A DNA stretch of 64,000 bases from Phialophora verrucosa (lineage: Eukaryota; Ascomycota; Eurotiomycetes; Chaetothyriales; Herpotrichiellaceae), in NCBI GenBank assembly GCA_002099365.1, contig MSED01000009.1, positions 2,108,001 through 2,172,000 of the forward strand, in the 5' to 3' direction. The notes below the pieces were generated by a model. The model worked only from the letters and a program-made list of their open reading frames with translations. It was not told where the DNA came from and made no database searches. Shown piece after piece: positions 50,276-61,699 of this stretch. Both the position numbers and the translations under genes were made by a program. Position 1 is the stretch's first letter. Every line of letters begins with the position of its first letter.

Positions 50276-50773
50276 CGTCAAAGGCAGGACAGAATGTCAA
50301 TCGGAGGAATATCAGAAGATAACAGAAATATAGCGAGGCGAGCAGAGAGTCAAGGGTCGGTGAACATTGTTGTCGCGCTATGCCGCCACAGGCATCGCAG
50401 GCATCGCAGCGAATGAGGTCATTCTGCCAAGACTCTAAATATCCTCATCATTCACTTTAAACTTTGGCTCAGCTCACATCGTGGGCCGCGCGCCGACAGA
50501 ACTCTATGAGTCGCCCACAATCGCGAGCTTATGCTAGCTTCGTTTTCTGATCTGCCTAATGTGGGTGCTCCAAAGTGGGAAGATCAAGCAGACGGGGCCG
50601 CGGCATAGACGAGATACAGAAGGAGTCTGCGTTTGGTCCGCTTTGGCATTTGGAGATGCTAAGACAAGGAAGCGTTCGTTCATGAGCCGCAAGCCTGAAT
50701 TTCTTCTCTATCAGATCTGATCTTTGCCGTCGTTCATGTTCATTGTTGGATTTTCTGCATGTTGTCGTCATAT
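50276..50773. other. Intergenic decarboxylase 3' end to GDI promoter
   Basis: A 498-bp gap; the GDI promoter lies in its left part. A short imperfect direct repeat (AGGCATCGC twice) occurs near 50390. No gene was recognised. Confidence 0.4.
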
Positions 50774-52798
50774 TCATACTTCACCTGTAGCTGCGGTTTG
50801 TTGTGCCGCGGCTCGCTTCATTTTCTCTCTCGTCACGGAGATCTGCTCGCTAAGTCTCCATGGGTAGTCAAAGGTGTCCATGACGATTTCACACAGCTGC
50901 AAGAGAATGATTCTTAGTACCAGCCAGCCAACGGAGGACATAAAGCTGCGAGACGACGTACCTGATAATTGTCTCCACTGGCAAACTCGTCGTCGTTCAA
51001 GACGGCCTCCAACTCCTCCACAGTCTTTGTGGCTCGACTCTTTGCCTTGATGCCGAGATCTTGCCTGGCACCGAAGAATTCTAGCATCTTCTGGTAGTCC
51101 CACATCGTGCTCACGTCGTTATACCCTTGCTCCGGTCCGTGAATGGCTCTCTCAATAGCATAGCCATTGTTGTTGATGACGAAGATGATGGGCTTAAGAC
51201 CGTAGCGAATGTATGATCCGATCTCCTGCACTGTCATCTGGAGGCTGCCTTCGCCGACGATCAGGACCACTCGCCCGCTATGATTGATCTCCTTCGCTGC
51301 AATCAATGCTCCAAAGCAGGCGCCGACCGTAAAGCCGATAGATGACCAGAATGTCTGCGTGATGTATTTGACGTTGGGAGGGAAGGTTGTGTCCGGCATC
51401 CCGAATTGTGCGGTACCAGATTCCACCAGCAGGATATCATTCTCTCGGAGGAAGCGGCCGAGTCGCTGCCAAACGTATGCTTGCTTGATCTGTCCGGACT
51501 TCTGATCGAGAAGCACAGGTACATCTACTCTGGGCGCTTTCTGCGGCCTCGGGAGTTTGAATTTCTTTGGTTCGGCTTCCAAGGCTGTGACCAGCTTTTT
51601 CAGGATGGGTAGGAAATGAACGCCGTCGAAGGTTTGATCTTGTACTTTGCAGAAGTCATGTCCAAGCCAGACGAGGTGCTCGTCTTTAATCTCTCTTGTG
51701 AAACCTCCCGTGTTTGAGTCCGATGGAAGAGGGCCGATATTGAGGACCAGATCTGAGGCTTCAATGCTGTCGGCGACTCCAGGGAATGATACTGCTACAA
51801 TTTAGTCCAGCCGTCAGCAGGTTACCTGTGGTTCACGTACCTTTTCCATTGTAAAGACCGTTGTAATAAGGTTTCGTCTCGTCAATCACTCCCTTCGACA
51901 GCGGCGTCGAGAAAGACGGGAATTGTGTCAGCTCGGCCAGCTTCCTGATCAAATCCCGTCCGCCGTGCCGCACTGCGATGACGTCGGCTAATATGGCGGG
52001 GCTGTCAGCCTTTTCGACCAACGAAAGGATGCTGCTGACAATATGGTCTTCAACCTTGCTGTCTTTGTTCTGCACGCTCGTGTCCAGGGGCGTCTCGAGT
52101 CGTCTTGCGTCGAGCGGAACCGATACCGCATCGATAGGGACGTAGATGTAGACCGGAAGTCGGCTTCGTAGACATGCGATGATGGTCCTGTCAATTTCCT
52201 CCGCCATTGTCTTGTCTTCCATCAGATAAGCATGGGTTTCTCGGATCGGTTCGGCCATCTGGATATAAATTGCGTGATCCATGTTGGCTTTCATGGTGTG
52301 GTGGAGCATTGCTCGAGCTTTCTGCAATGATCTTGCAGGCATGCCGACAACATGGATCATACCCGCGTGCTCTGCGTAGCTGGCCCGCTCGAAGCTGAGA
52401 TCAGCAATTTGCTCAATGTGGGGGCAGACATCATCAGCAATGACGGTTGAGTGACTAGACGTACGCGCCAGCAACACCATTCATAGCCGACAACTCGCCA
52501 ACGGCATAAGTTGTCACGAGCACAGCTGGAGAGCCTTTGATTCTCGTGTAGCCATCAGCAGCATACGCGCCATTGAGTTCGTTGCAGCAGCCGATCCACT
52601 TCAATCCCGACACGTTGTAGATTTCATCGAGTAGAGTGACTGAGAAGCTGTGTTGGTCATCTCTGCTACGTTTGATGGGGATGCTGAGCGGGACTCACGA
52701 TTGAAATCTCCGGGAACTCCCAGAATATGTTGCGTCCCAAGCTGCTTGATCCTCTGGAAGAGGTATTGTCCCATGCATATTGTCGATGGTGAGGTCAT
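50774..52798 (-). CDS. Pyruvate decarboxylase-like thiamine-diphosphate enzyme
   Basis: The family decarboxylates 2-keto acids such as pyruvate or phenyl- and indole-pyruvate to aldehydes in the cytosol. Five exons (52699-52798, 52465-52639, 51841-52379, 50962-51794, 50774-50896) give 589 residues, the normal length. The start MTSPSTICMGQYLFQRIKQL leads to LGVPGDFNLTLLDEI. The catalytic Glu is in CCNELNGAYAADGYTR near residue 53 and the His pair in LHHTMKANMDH. The thiamine-diphosphate motif runs from GEGSLQMTVQEIG (about 452) to VINNNGYAIE (about 480); GEGS in place of GDGS also occurs in other filamentous fungi. Which keto acid is used cannot be read. It is the first gene of a group with a dehydrogenase, an epimerase-like protein and a regulator, and the aldehyde it makes could be the substrate of the neighbouring reductase; this is inference. 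Confidence 0.92.
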
Positions 52799-53568
52799 GG
52801 TGAATCTGTGAGGCCAAGTTCACTTCAGACTGAGGATATGTATTACAGAGGGAGAGAAGATAGAGAGATCGACAGCTGCCGACAGCCTTGTCAACCAGAT
52901 ATATGGAACTTATTACTTTCTTTCTTAGAAGCCCGACCGCGTAAGTACCCGATAAGCAGAGGGGAGCATCTGGTAACAAGGGGGTCTGCTGGGGAAAACG
53001 ACCGAGGCTGCGCGGGGAACGCGTCGCTTACTCGCTTATCCGCTTATTCGCGGATCTGGCTATTGTGCGGAGTCTAGCGGCGTCTGAAGGACACTTACTG
53101 TGTATGAGTACAAGAAGAGGGATGTGAGGGACGTGAGGGATTCATAAATTCGGCGCTCCACCCCACACGTACAGTTGGTGAGTTGTGCAGATCCTCCGTC
53201 TCTACGGGGAATCGACCTCGGCGACGTGATTAGAAAACAATAGATCTCTTGAATCGGATATGGGCTTGTTGTATCTTTCAGTACGAGACGCAGAGACTGT
53301 TGTGTGATCTCACGGGTGGTCAAGTGGGCCTACAGTCGCGCAAGGTGTCATATCGGCATATGCCCTTGGTGTTCGTTTGCGGGCGAATCATGAAACCAAA
53401 TGCGGTAATATCATGGTAAGACTACATAAGGTGAAAGCTTTTTTCAACCAAGTTCAACCGGCTCCTGCGAATTGCAGAACGAGGTTTTGTACATCCCAGG
53501 TTATCGCCGAAGCTTCCTTTTAGTCTCCCATCGCAGCGGATTGCGGCTATCCCAACTTGTAAGTCTTC
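52799..53568. other. Intergenic decarboxylase promoter to dehydrogenase 3' end
   Basis: A 770-bp gap containing the decarboxylase promoter. A run of repeated CGCTTATTCGC-like bases lies at 53025-53052. No gene was recognised. Confidence 0.4.
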
Positions 53569-54609
53569 TCACGGGAATGCAATGCCACCATCGACGTGGA
53601 TGACTTGTCCGGAGATGTACGATGCTCCGGGGCTCGCGATGAAAAGGACAGTCTCGGCAACCTCGGTCGCTTTTCCCTCCCTCTTGATGTGCTGGTTGTT
53701 CCTCAGCCTCGTTGCAATGGGCGACCCCTCCATGGACAGATCCGTGGCTATGGGCCCAGGGGATACCACGTTGGCGGTGATGCCCTTTGGTCCGAGTTCT
53801 TCCGCAATAGCAACTGTCAGGGAAGTCAACGCTCCTTTGGAAGAACCTATGTCGCCGTTAGCCTCGTGGAAGAGTCCGCGGAAGACAAAGCTCGGGGACG
53901 GGGCGACCACGTCGACGTGGCTATATTCTCGACTTACTGTACACCGGCAACATCCATGAGCCGAGGCGGGAGATCTATATTTCCGCAAAGTTAGCATCTT
54001 TCTAGGGATGAATCTGGTCGAGTCGGTGTGGTGGCTGGCGTTGGCCGCCATGAAACCAAACCCATGTCTTTAACCTGAACCGGAATATATGGGCAGGAGG
54101 ACTTACAATGCTTCCGATATTGATCACACGTCCGCCTTCCTTCATGTACGGAAGTGCGGCCTGGATGAGGACGAACGGACCTCGAACATTGATTCGGAAA
54201 GTCGTGTCCCATTCATCGAACCCGACGGATTTGATTCCCTCGAAGTTGGGCGTAGCGAACCCGGCGTTGTTGACGATGATATCGATGGTGTCGGTGTTGA
54301 AGGACTTCAGGGCGGCATCGACGAGCGTTTTGCCGAAGTCGCCGCTCGAGGCATCGGCTTTGACGGCCACCGCTTGGACTCCAAGACCCTTGATCTTACT
54401 GACGACCTCCTCTGCGGGCCCTGCGGAGCTATTGTAATGGATCAGGACCTGCAATCCAGCGGTTAGCCATGGTTGAGGTTGGAGAACGTTCGCCCCCGTA
54501 CATTGGCACCTTGTCCAGCCAGAGCGATGGCAGACGCTGCCCCTATCCCATTTGGCTTTCCCGCGCCGGTGACAATGGCCGTCTTGCCCTTAAGATACTG
54601 TTGAGCCAT
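53569..54609 (-). CDS. Short-chain dehydrogenase/reductase (classical SDR)
   Basis: A cytosolic NAD(P)-dependent oxidoreductase resembling 3-oxoacyl-ACP reductase or glucose dehydrogenase types. Four exons (54502-54609, 54107-54448, 53938-53974, 53569-53846) give 254 residues. The nucleotide motif is TGAGKPNGIG near residue 14, NNAG appears in IIVNNAGFATP, and the catalytic YxxxK is YSSSK, whose codons straddle the junction of exons 3 and 4. The C-terminus has the usual GPIATDLSMEGSP and VIHVDGGIAFP. The third exon is only 37 nt but restores both phase and the active site. Substrate is unknown. Its promoter region is shared with the divergent epimerase-like gene, 0.85 kb away. Confidence 0.9.
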
Positions 54610-55460
54610 GGTGCCTGGAAAAATCTAGTGTATGGATGAAAGATGTACGGTCGGTTGATTGAGAGTCGAATGATAGTGGAAGTGATGAGAAGTCGTCCTC
54701 TGGTCGGCGCTGGATCGTCCCTCCATTTTATTTGAGGCCAAGGTCCCTTGCATGGCCAAGGACATCATTGCGGTAGAGCCCTTATCACCCTATGACACAT
54801 GCCAGGACTCGTCGCGCGACAATGTCTTCCTCAGCGTCTGGCAGCCGGCGCCATTCTGGACCCCGCAGAGGTGTCTTTGCAATCAATTCGCGACACGCCG
54901 TTAAGTTCTGCTGACTGACATTGCAGGCATGGATGGAACCCGAGAATGGATCCGCCCTCAGCAAGTCGCCGAGAAGCTCAGAGCAGCGGTTGGAGCTTCA
55001 ATGACCAGGGGTTCCAATGCGACCATTAGACAGCAACCCGCCCAGTCCGGCGCTGCTATTGGTTCGCCCGCTCGGCGAGCAATGGGTCTCCGCTCCCGCC
55101 ACCGGCGAACAGGTGCTTATGTAACCGGTCAATGCTTCGAAACGATGATACCTCTCTTCTTTGATGACATGCGCATCATCAGTACGTCGGACGACTCTCT
55201 CCGACCGGCAACCGCTTCTGAGATCATGATACTCGACCAGTGCTCCACGAGGCAGCACCTAGCACCGAGCATGCTTATAAACGGGCATCAACACAAGAAG
55301 ATGCTTCCATTCACCATAAAAGCGATCACACTGCACGGGTCTTCAGAACTCTGCATCAACAACACGCTTCACAGCAACAACCAGCTTCCAGCTTCAGACG
55401 ATTATCGCCGAATACTATCAGCCTATAACCACTTCAGGGTTGATTTTCAGTGGTTTCAGG
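54610..55460. promoter_or_regulatory. Divergent intergenic region dehydrogenase / epimerase-like gene
   Basis: The 851 bp between the two presumed start codons. A 192-codon plus frame (54929-55507) spans much of it, but its product has no motif and ends in another frame from the downstream gene, so it is not called. Confidence 0.4.
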
Positions 55461-56792
55461 ATGCCTTCAATACTCCTCTTCGGCGCGACTGGGCTCATTG
55501 GCTGTGAGTAATTAATACCCTCAAGCTCTAGGATCAGGTGCTGACAGCCTGGAAGCCCGCCTCGCACTTGACATCAAGAATAGATACCCCGATTGGCCCC
55601 TGACTGTATTTGTGCGCAACACCAGCGTCGATGAATGGTTCAAGTCGGTCGCCAAAGCAGACGATATCGTGCATGGCTCGATCTCGGATGCGGAGCTTGT
55701 CCGTTCTCTGAGCAAGAAGCATGATATAGTCATCAACGGCATCACTTCGTTCGATGGTGGTTTCATCTCCAATGTCATCGCCGGGATGGAAGAGAGGCCT
55801 CAGAGCTCCAAGGGGACCCTGGTCCACATCTCGGGCACGGGCAATTTCATAGACTACGGCACAACAGGCAATTTCAACGCTGCCAGTAAAGTCTGGAATG
55901 TAAGTCTGGCCTACAGTGCTTCAGGGATGCGCATACTGACTGAAACAGGATGACAGAGAAGAAGATATTCGTCAAATCACAGGCACCATGTTCAACGGGG
56001 CTACAGATGTTCCGTAAGAGCCTCCAATCCCTGTCGACAGGGTGTCCCCATGCTGACATGCAGGTAGTGTCCTCGAGGCAGGAGAACGTGGCAAGATCAT
56101 CACTTACATTGTGTGCTTTGCAATGGTAAGCTGCCTTTCCCCCCAAAACCCGGTACCCTGTCGACCACGAACTCCCTCGACTAGGACGCTTGATATTATT
56201 TAGCCGTTTTCTGAGACCATTATTTTGGCGGTCGCTAGTTAGTCCAAGAGTGGTGTTGACGTTTTGCAGACATATGGACCCAACATCGGTCCCGTTCCGA
56301 ACCTGGGTGTTGCATACAACATCCTCACATCCAATGCGACACAGCTGGGCTTCGCGCCCTACGTTGGTGATGGGACAGCCGTGGCCAGCACAGTCCATGT
56401 AGGTTCTTCCCCAATCAGACATTGTTGAGTCAACGACGGGACAAACAAATGACGGTCTGTAGGTTGCCGATGCGGTCCCGTTTGTGACGAAAATTGTGGG
56501 CATAGCTGGAACCGAGAAGCCAACGGGCAGCGCGTATTCCAGATACTACATCCTTCACGGCGAAAGGGTGACTTGGAAGGACATGAGCACTGCCTTGGCG
56601 AAAGTCTTGCACGGAAAGGGTGCCTTATCCTCACCAGAGCCCAAAAGTGTTCCAAGCGCAGAAGCCGGAGCGGGAGAAATAGGGTCTCTGGTAGCATCGA
56701 ACATGCTGGTTCAGGGGGATCGTGCCGCTAGACTGGGTTTCAAGGCTACACACCCGTCGATCCTGGTGCAGATGCAGGAGGACCTGGCGTAG
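55461..56792 (+). CDS. NAD(P)-binding epimerase/NmrA-like protein, 5' end uncertain
   Basis: A Rossmann-fold protein of the extended SDR type. Exons: 55461-about 55503, about 55538-55899, 55949-56013, 56068-56125, 56270-56398, 56463-56792, roughly 330 residues. The start exon codes MPSILLFGATGLIG, the dinucleotide motif GxxGxxG. Then come LEARLALDIKNRYPDWPLTV, FVRNTSVDEWF, INGITSFDGGFI, and TLVHISGTGNFIDYG. The later exons code GKIITYIVCFAM, TYGPNIGPVPNLGVAY and VADAVPFVTKIVG. The first intron is the problem: only 34-44 nt are available and no choice is canonical in every respect, while an in-frame stop upstream of exon 2 demands an intron. Exons 2-6 join cleanly. The acceptor at 56067 was chosen because the earlier one creates a stop. 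The typical Tyr-x-x-x-Lys is not clearly visible. Substrate is unknown. Confidence 0.75.
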
Positions 56793-57738
56793 CGTACTAT
56801 CTACATACGAGTACACTATTTGAAATATTCCCGTCTCTAATCCCCCATTTCGAGTGTTGACTTACCTAGAGCACTTTTAGCGTGAGGGCACTCTCCGCCT
56901 ATCCTACGATCAGGCGCTCTTAAGTGATTGCTGACAATACATGCCCTCGAACCCAAGGACGCGTGGTCTGGCCAACGAGTGCTCATGAAATGGACGCAGA
57001 CTGACTCGTGAAGGCAATCTTCAGCCTTGAGGGTACGCTGAGATGACCTGTTGGGTTGCTGAAGCTATGTACAGAGCCATGATTAATGCTTTGTTTACTT
57101 TATGCCCTGATCAGGCCACCAGACAGCCCTACACGTGATCCTGACCAATTAGAGACGCAGCTAAGCTTTTAGCGAGACTCTTCCCATTTTAGCCGCTTTT
57201 TGAATATCGATTCGACCAGCCTGAATCGAAAATCTCGCGGTCTTTGAGTTCGGCGCTGATTTCCGAGGTTCGAATTTCCACCGGATCAGAGGAACGAGCA
57301 GCTTCTGGCCCCCAGAGCCCCAGGGGAACACCCACGAGGTCGAGAACCTTTAGTCATCGCTCACTATCACGTAATCCCCAGCCCTATCAGCGCCCGGCGT
57401 GCGGACCCTTCGACTTGCTCCGAGCTCCTACAACCTGAGAAATACGTCTATACCGAAGTCCACACCGCCGTCCACGATCCGCTCTCAGGAACTTTTGGCA
57501 TTAAAGACTCCATTTCCCAGCTGATCGCTACCCGACGAACCCCTGGCGACGAAACTCAACCGGCCTTGCACTGCGTCATGTTGACAAACAAGTCATCCGG
57601 CTTACCAGTATGAGCCTACCGGCTTGTGCATTGTGGCAACGCGCGTGCATATTTCAGTCGCACGTATCGTAGAACAGGCGCGGTCAAGATGCCGTTGTTG
57701 GAGACACGCTCTAGACCTCATCTCAGCCACGTATTGCA
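56793..57738. other. Intergenic epimerase-like gene to Zn2Cys6 regulator
   Basis: The 946-bp gap holds the regulator's promoter and leader. A GGTTCGAATT sequence near 57268 resembles a tRNA T-loop but has no flanking stems. No gene was recognised. Confidence 0.4.
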
Positions 57739-59927
57739 ATGAGCTCCTCGAATACCCCCGCCCAATCCAACCGACAACCGTCACAACAGCCTGCCGCACC
57801 CACTCAAGATCTGCCATGCTTCGACTGTCGGCGACGAAAAGTCAAGTGCTCCAAGACAGAGCCATGCGCGAACTGTCAAAGATTCGGCGTCGAGTGCATC
57901 TACGAGGATTCAGGCCGTCTGGTGCACAGACGGACGCCTGCTTCCACAGATCCGCTGTCCAGACGCATCTCTGAACTCGAAGAACTTGTGCGCAACTTGA
58001 GTCGTCGACCCCAGCAAGGCAACCCCATGGAGACCATGACCGAGAATATTGCCCAAAAGTTTGCGAATCAGGCGCCCGCCGCCTGCATCTCGGACGGCAG
58101 GCTCGTCTTCGACAAAGACAGGTCTCGCTACCTTCACAAAGGTTTCTGGGCCGCCATGTACGATGAAGTCAGGGACCTGAAGTTTACTTTGCAGGAAGAG
58201 CGTAAGTGTCTCTCAAAATCGATCCCGGTCTGGGAGGGCGGTCTGCTTCTGGTTGCCCGGCCAGCGTGGTTCTTGGATGCTGACAGTAACGCAGCCAAGT
58301 CGCAGGGAGACACATTTCTGTTTCCCTACATACGAGAAGAGTCGAGTGAACCGGCTTTTGTCGATCTATCGATTTGCGAGAGCGACTTCTTGGTCCAAAT
58401 GTTTGTGGAAAAGGTGGACCCTTTCGTTAAGATCCTGCACAAGCCGACACTTCACCTCGAACTGAATCACTTTCGCCGCGGCATCTTAGCAAATCCCGCC
58501 GAATTCCAAGTTCGTCTGTTTGCCATATATGCCTTGGCACTGTTGCCGATTTGTTCGACCCTGGTTGAGTATCGCTTCCACGAATTGAAGAAGGTACTGC
58601 TGTCTCGGTATCGGTCGTATGTCGAGCAGGGTCTGAGCCAATTGAACTTGACGACGACTCAATCCCTCTCGACACTTCAGACATTCTTGCTATATATTGT
58701 GGGTTCAGAGACCAAACTCTTAGACTGGTTCAACAGCTCACTGTTCGTTGCCAACAGACCTTCCTGTTTTGGACCGGCGAAATGCTCCACGTGAGCACTC
58801 TTCTGGCCGTGGCCTTTTCCGCGGCAAGAAGAATGGGCCTCAATCGCGATGGGACGCACTTCCACCTAAATCCCTGGGAGGTTGAACTGCGTCGACGATT
58901 ATGGAACCACCTCGCGCTCATGGACGCGTGGTGCGTTGAAAACCACGGCCTCCAACCGCTGCTCCAGCCCGGCGAATCCGACACTTCCCTCCCACTGAAT
59001 GAGAATGACTCGGCCTGGGACACGTCCGAGTTCTCCTCGTATCAGCCACAAGCCCAGAACAGCTTCACGGACGCGACCATCTCCCTCATGCACTACGAGT
59101 TCGGGTCTCTCACGAAATTCATCCTCGACCACCCCTACACCCCCTCGACGACGACGCGCAGCTATCTAGATCTTCAAAACGAAGTCCTGCGCCAAGCCCA
59201 CCACCGAATGGATATCCTGTATATGCGCACACTCGACACCGAGAACAACGTCCTCCACCGGCTGACCAAAGACCTGTTCGACCACTCCTTCCGCCGCCTA
59301 CGATTGATGCAGCTCCAACCGATCGTGAACGCCAAGGGGAGCATGGCCGAGGCCCAGCGTCCCGGCCTCGAGGCGAAGATGTACCAGCTCGCCGTCGAGT
59401 ACTGCAAGGCCACGCAGACTCTGATCGACTTCTACGCGCCGTACAGCCTGGACTGGGCCGTCATCCGCGCGTTCTCATGGCACTCGGTCGCGACCATGCT
59501 CTCGATGGTGCTGCGCCACGAAGCCCTGAGCAACTCGCTCGAAGCGCGCGCTGCCAGGCACCGGATCGAGAAGTTGTTCCAGAACCGGCCCTCGATCGAC
59601 TACCTGGCCGGCAACGATAACCTGTGGGAGCCGCTGAGGATGCTGCGCGCCGAACTGGCCGTGAGGCAGGCCCTGCCGGTGAGGGCATCCCGGGCAGCAG
59701 GGATGCCGGCAACGAACGAGGCGCGCCAGGGTCGTGGACAAGCACAAACACAAGCACCAGCACAAGCGTCGACACAGGAAACCTCTGACCCCAGTACCGA
59801 CGGAAGCACCGATCTGGTTTCCATGACTTCGACGAGCGTTGATCCCGCGCTGTTTGGGTTGGCGACGGGATACGGAGGCGATGTGATGGCCTCTGAACAC
59901 TGGTGTGACTTCGATGCCTACATGTGA
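57739..59927 (+). CDS. Zn2Cys6 transcription factor
   Basis: A fungal zinc-cluster regulator of the Gal4 type. Exons 57739-58201, 58295-58698 and 58758-59927 give 678 residues. The binuclear cluster is complete with Cys27, 30, 37, 43, 46 and 53 (CFDCRRRKVKC, then CANCQRFGVEC). A short basic linker and coiled coil (RRISELEELVRNLSRR) follow. The middle homology domain starts about residue 190 (FVEKVDPFVKILHKPTLH) and continues to STLLAVAFSAARRMGLNRD and VELRRRLWNHLALMDAW. The C-terminus has Gln/Ala-rich repeats (RGQAQTQAPAQASTQ) and an acidic-aromatic end (WCDFDAYM), a possible activation tail. The first intron (58202-58294) is 93 nt, free of stops and in frame, so retention would add 31 residues. 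The gene is next to a decarboxylase, dehydrogenase and epimerase-like protein and may control them. Confidence 0.92.
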
Positions 59928-60335
59928 CAAAAGACACATGTCGAGGGGACGAGAGGGAACGGGCTGAGCGCTGGCGCTGACCGCTTAGTTGTCATACATG
60001 ATGGTGATTTGGGAAACCTCAGCCATTGATACGAGCATTGTCACAGAAATAGCGAGTCGCTTGTTCAGTTTTTATTTGCACGACAGTTTCTCCTGGGTAT
60101 ACCCCGTTGGCGCCGTGGATCGTATAGAAGTACCAGGAGTCAACAAGTCAGAGATCTTACAGTACGTGCTCCGCGCACTTCAAAGCTTCCTGGTGCAGCA
60201 CCTTTTTCAGTCACTGTGAGGCAGCCACATATAGATAGTGGTTATACCGGCCTAACAGAGTAGGCCGGCAAAGGCAGGCTGCCGATGAGAGAGGGCATTG
60301 CTCCATGTGAAGATCCCATTGGTCATTCCTCAACG
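59928..60335. other. Convergent intergenic region regulator / MRPL4
   Basis: The 408 bp contain an 8-bp inverted repeat (60247-60254 with 60261-60268, loop of six). No gene is supported. Confidence 0.4.
60247..60268. repeat. 8-bp inverted repeat with CCGG ends
   Basis: CCGGCCTA and TAGGCCGG are separated by six bases, about 320 bp after the Zn2Cys6 stop and 70 bp after no known 3' end. It may be a weak hairpin. Confidence 0.6.
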
Positions 60336-61435
60336 TCAAAAAGCCGCGGGAGATGATTTTGAAATATCTTTCTGCGCAGACGACGCGGCGTCATCCTCAA
60401 GCGCAGGCCCTTCTGCCTCCGCAAATATATCGGCTACAGTTTTCTGGTTAACTAGCACGTTGGCCTGTTGAAACGATAATTGCCGGTCGACGAGGACTTC
60501 GCGGATGAGTTGCATTGTTGTTTTGATCTGATGGATGAAAGCACATTAGTAAATCGCTCGTTCGGACCCGGATATTGGTAGCTTGAGTGATAAAATATGT
60601 GATAATTTTTGCTTGGTGTTTCAGAAACCTTCAGTAGGTATAATCATGGCCAGGGAGGCTTAAGCATTGCCTTCAAGGCCGGGAGATTCATATCGGCGAG
60701 TGAAAGGGTTGGTTCATCATTGGAATTTTCCCTAGCAAAATGTGTGGGATGAGAAGGAGGACTTACAACATCGACTCTCTCCTGATGTTCCACCTCCCCG
60801 AAACCGGCCCGGAGGCGTGTTCGTTCTTTTTCTCGCGTGAGACTCCGATTCAGCTCTTTCACACATACCCAGTACAGTTTGTGGAGGTCGTCGAAAGACT
60901 TTAGGGACAATTCCTTGTACTCCCATGCGCGACCTGCATTGATACCGGTCAGTTAGTCGCGCACTTCGATTCCCGTCTTCGCATGTTGGTCGAGCTTACC
61001 GTGACTGGATTCCTGCTCTGGTTCCAGCATTGCCTGCTTGCTCTGATCGAAGAATCCCCAGAGGCCATGGTCCTGCGTCTCCACGTACTCTGGGTTCGTG
61101 CCCCGATGGTCTCTTGCTACAGGTACCGGTAACGGATAGTTCCACAGCCCGCGCGTGCTCCTCGGTCCCGTCCGGCGAATTGCGCTTACTCCTCTCTTTT
61201 TATTGCGATCGATCTTGGGCCTCGCTTTCAGGGCCCAATTTGGTTTTCCTGATGTTGCGGCTTTGATACCGGCCTGTTTTCTTGTCGCGGAAGCACGTTG
61301 GTTGGGAGTTGAGGTCGAGAATTGTGCTGTTGCGGAGATCGAAATGGGAAATGGGCGAGCGAAAGCGGGAGCGAGGAAGAGGGGGACGGTGGTCGTATTT
61401 GATGGGGCGAAGAAAGGTCTGGTAAGCGAGGCCAT
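60336..61435 (-). CDS. mrpl4: Mitochondrial large-subunit ribosomal protein MRPL4 (uL29m)
   Basis: A structural protein of the mitochondrial 54S subunit in the uL29 family. Three exons (61000-61435, 60767-60933, 60336-60527) give 264 residues. The N-terminus is rich in Thr, Ser, Pro and Arg with few acidic residues, as in a mitochondrial presequence (FLAPAFARPFPISISA). The conserved core is RGLWNYPLPVP, DHGLWGFFDQSKQAM and GRAWEYKELSLKSFDDLHKL followed by YWVCVKELNRSLTREKERTR. Exon 3 continues with IKTTMQLIREVLVDRQLSFQ, matching the family's helical end. The last intron is 239 nt, long for this genome. Reading past the exon 2 donor gives an in-frame tail of about 40 unrelated residues to a stop at 60644, which I take to be a retained-intron artefact. 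It is divergent from SMC2. Confidence 0.9.
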
Positions 61436-61699
61436 GATGGGGGACAGTAAGCCGGTTCGTTCAGGTCAATGACAATGCAATGTAGAATCTGAGCTGCGAG
61501 CGAGTGGAAGGTGAATTCAATGAAGCTCGATTGAAACTCCGCGAGAAAAGCGCGCCAAGCACGACCTGCGCTTTTCCATTTTTGGAAACTTTGGCTTTAG
61601 CCGCATTTGGACGCAGTCAACATTGCGATGATTGAAACAACTGCGCTTACACTTTTCGACTTGCCATGATCGCGTCGGAGTCATAGACCAACAAGCAGT
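61436..61699. promoter_or_regulatory. Divergent promoter region MRPL4 / SMC2
   Basis: Only 264 bp separate the two start codons, so the promoters overlap. No particular element was recognised. Confidence 0.45.

Noticed and set aside
54929..55507. 192-codon plus-strand frame upstream of the epimerase-like gene
   Set aside because: The product has no motif or family likeness, composition is not gene-like, and it overlaps the real start exon in another frame.
57262..57285. tRNA-like GGTTCGAATT
   Set aside because: Flanks do not pair; no tRNA fold.
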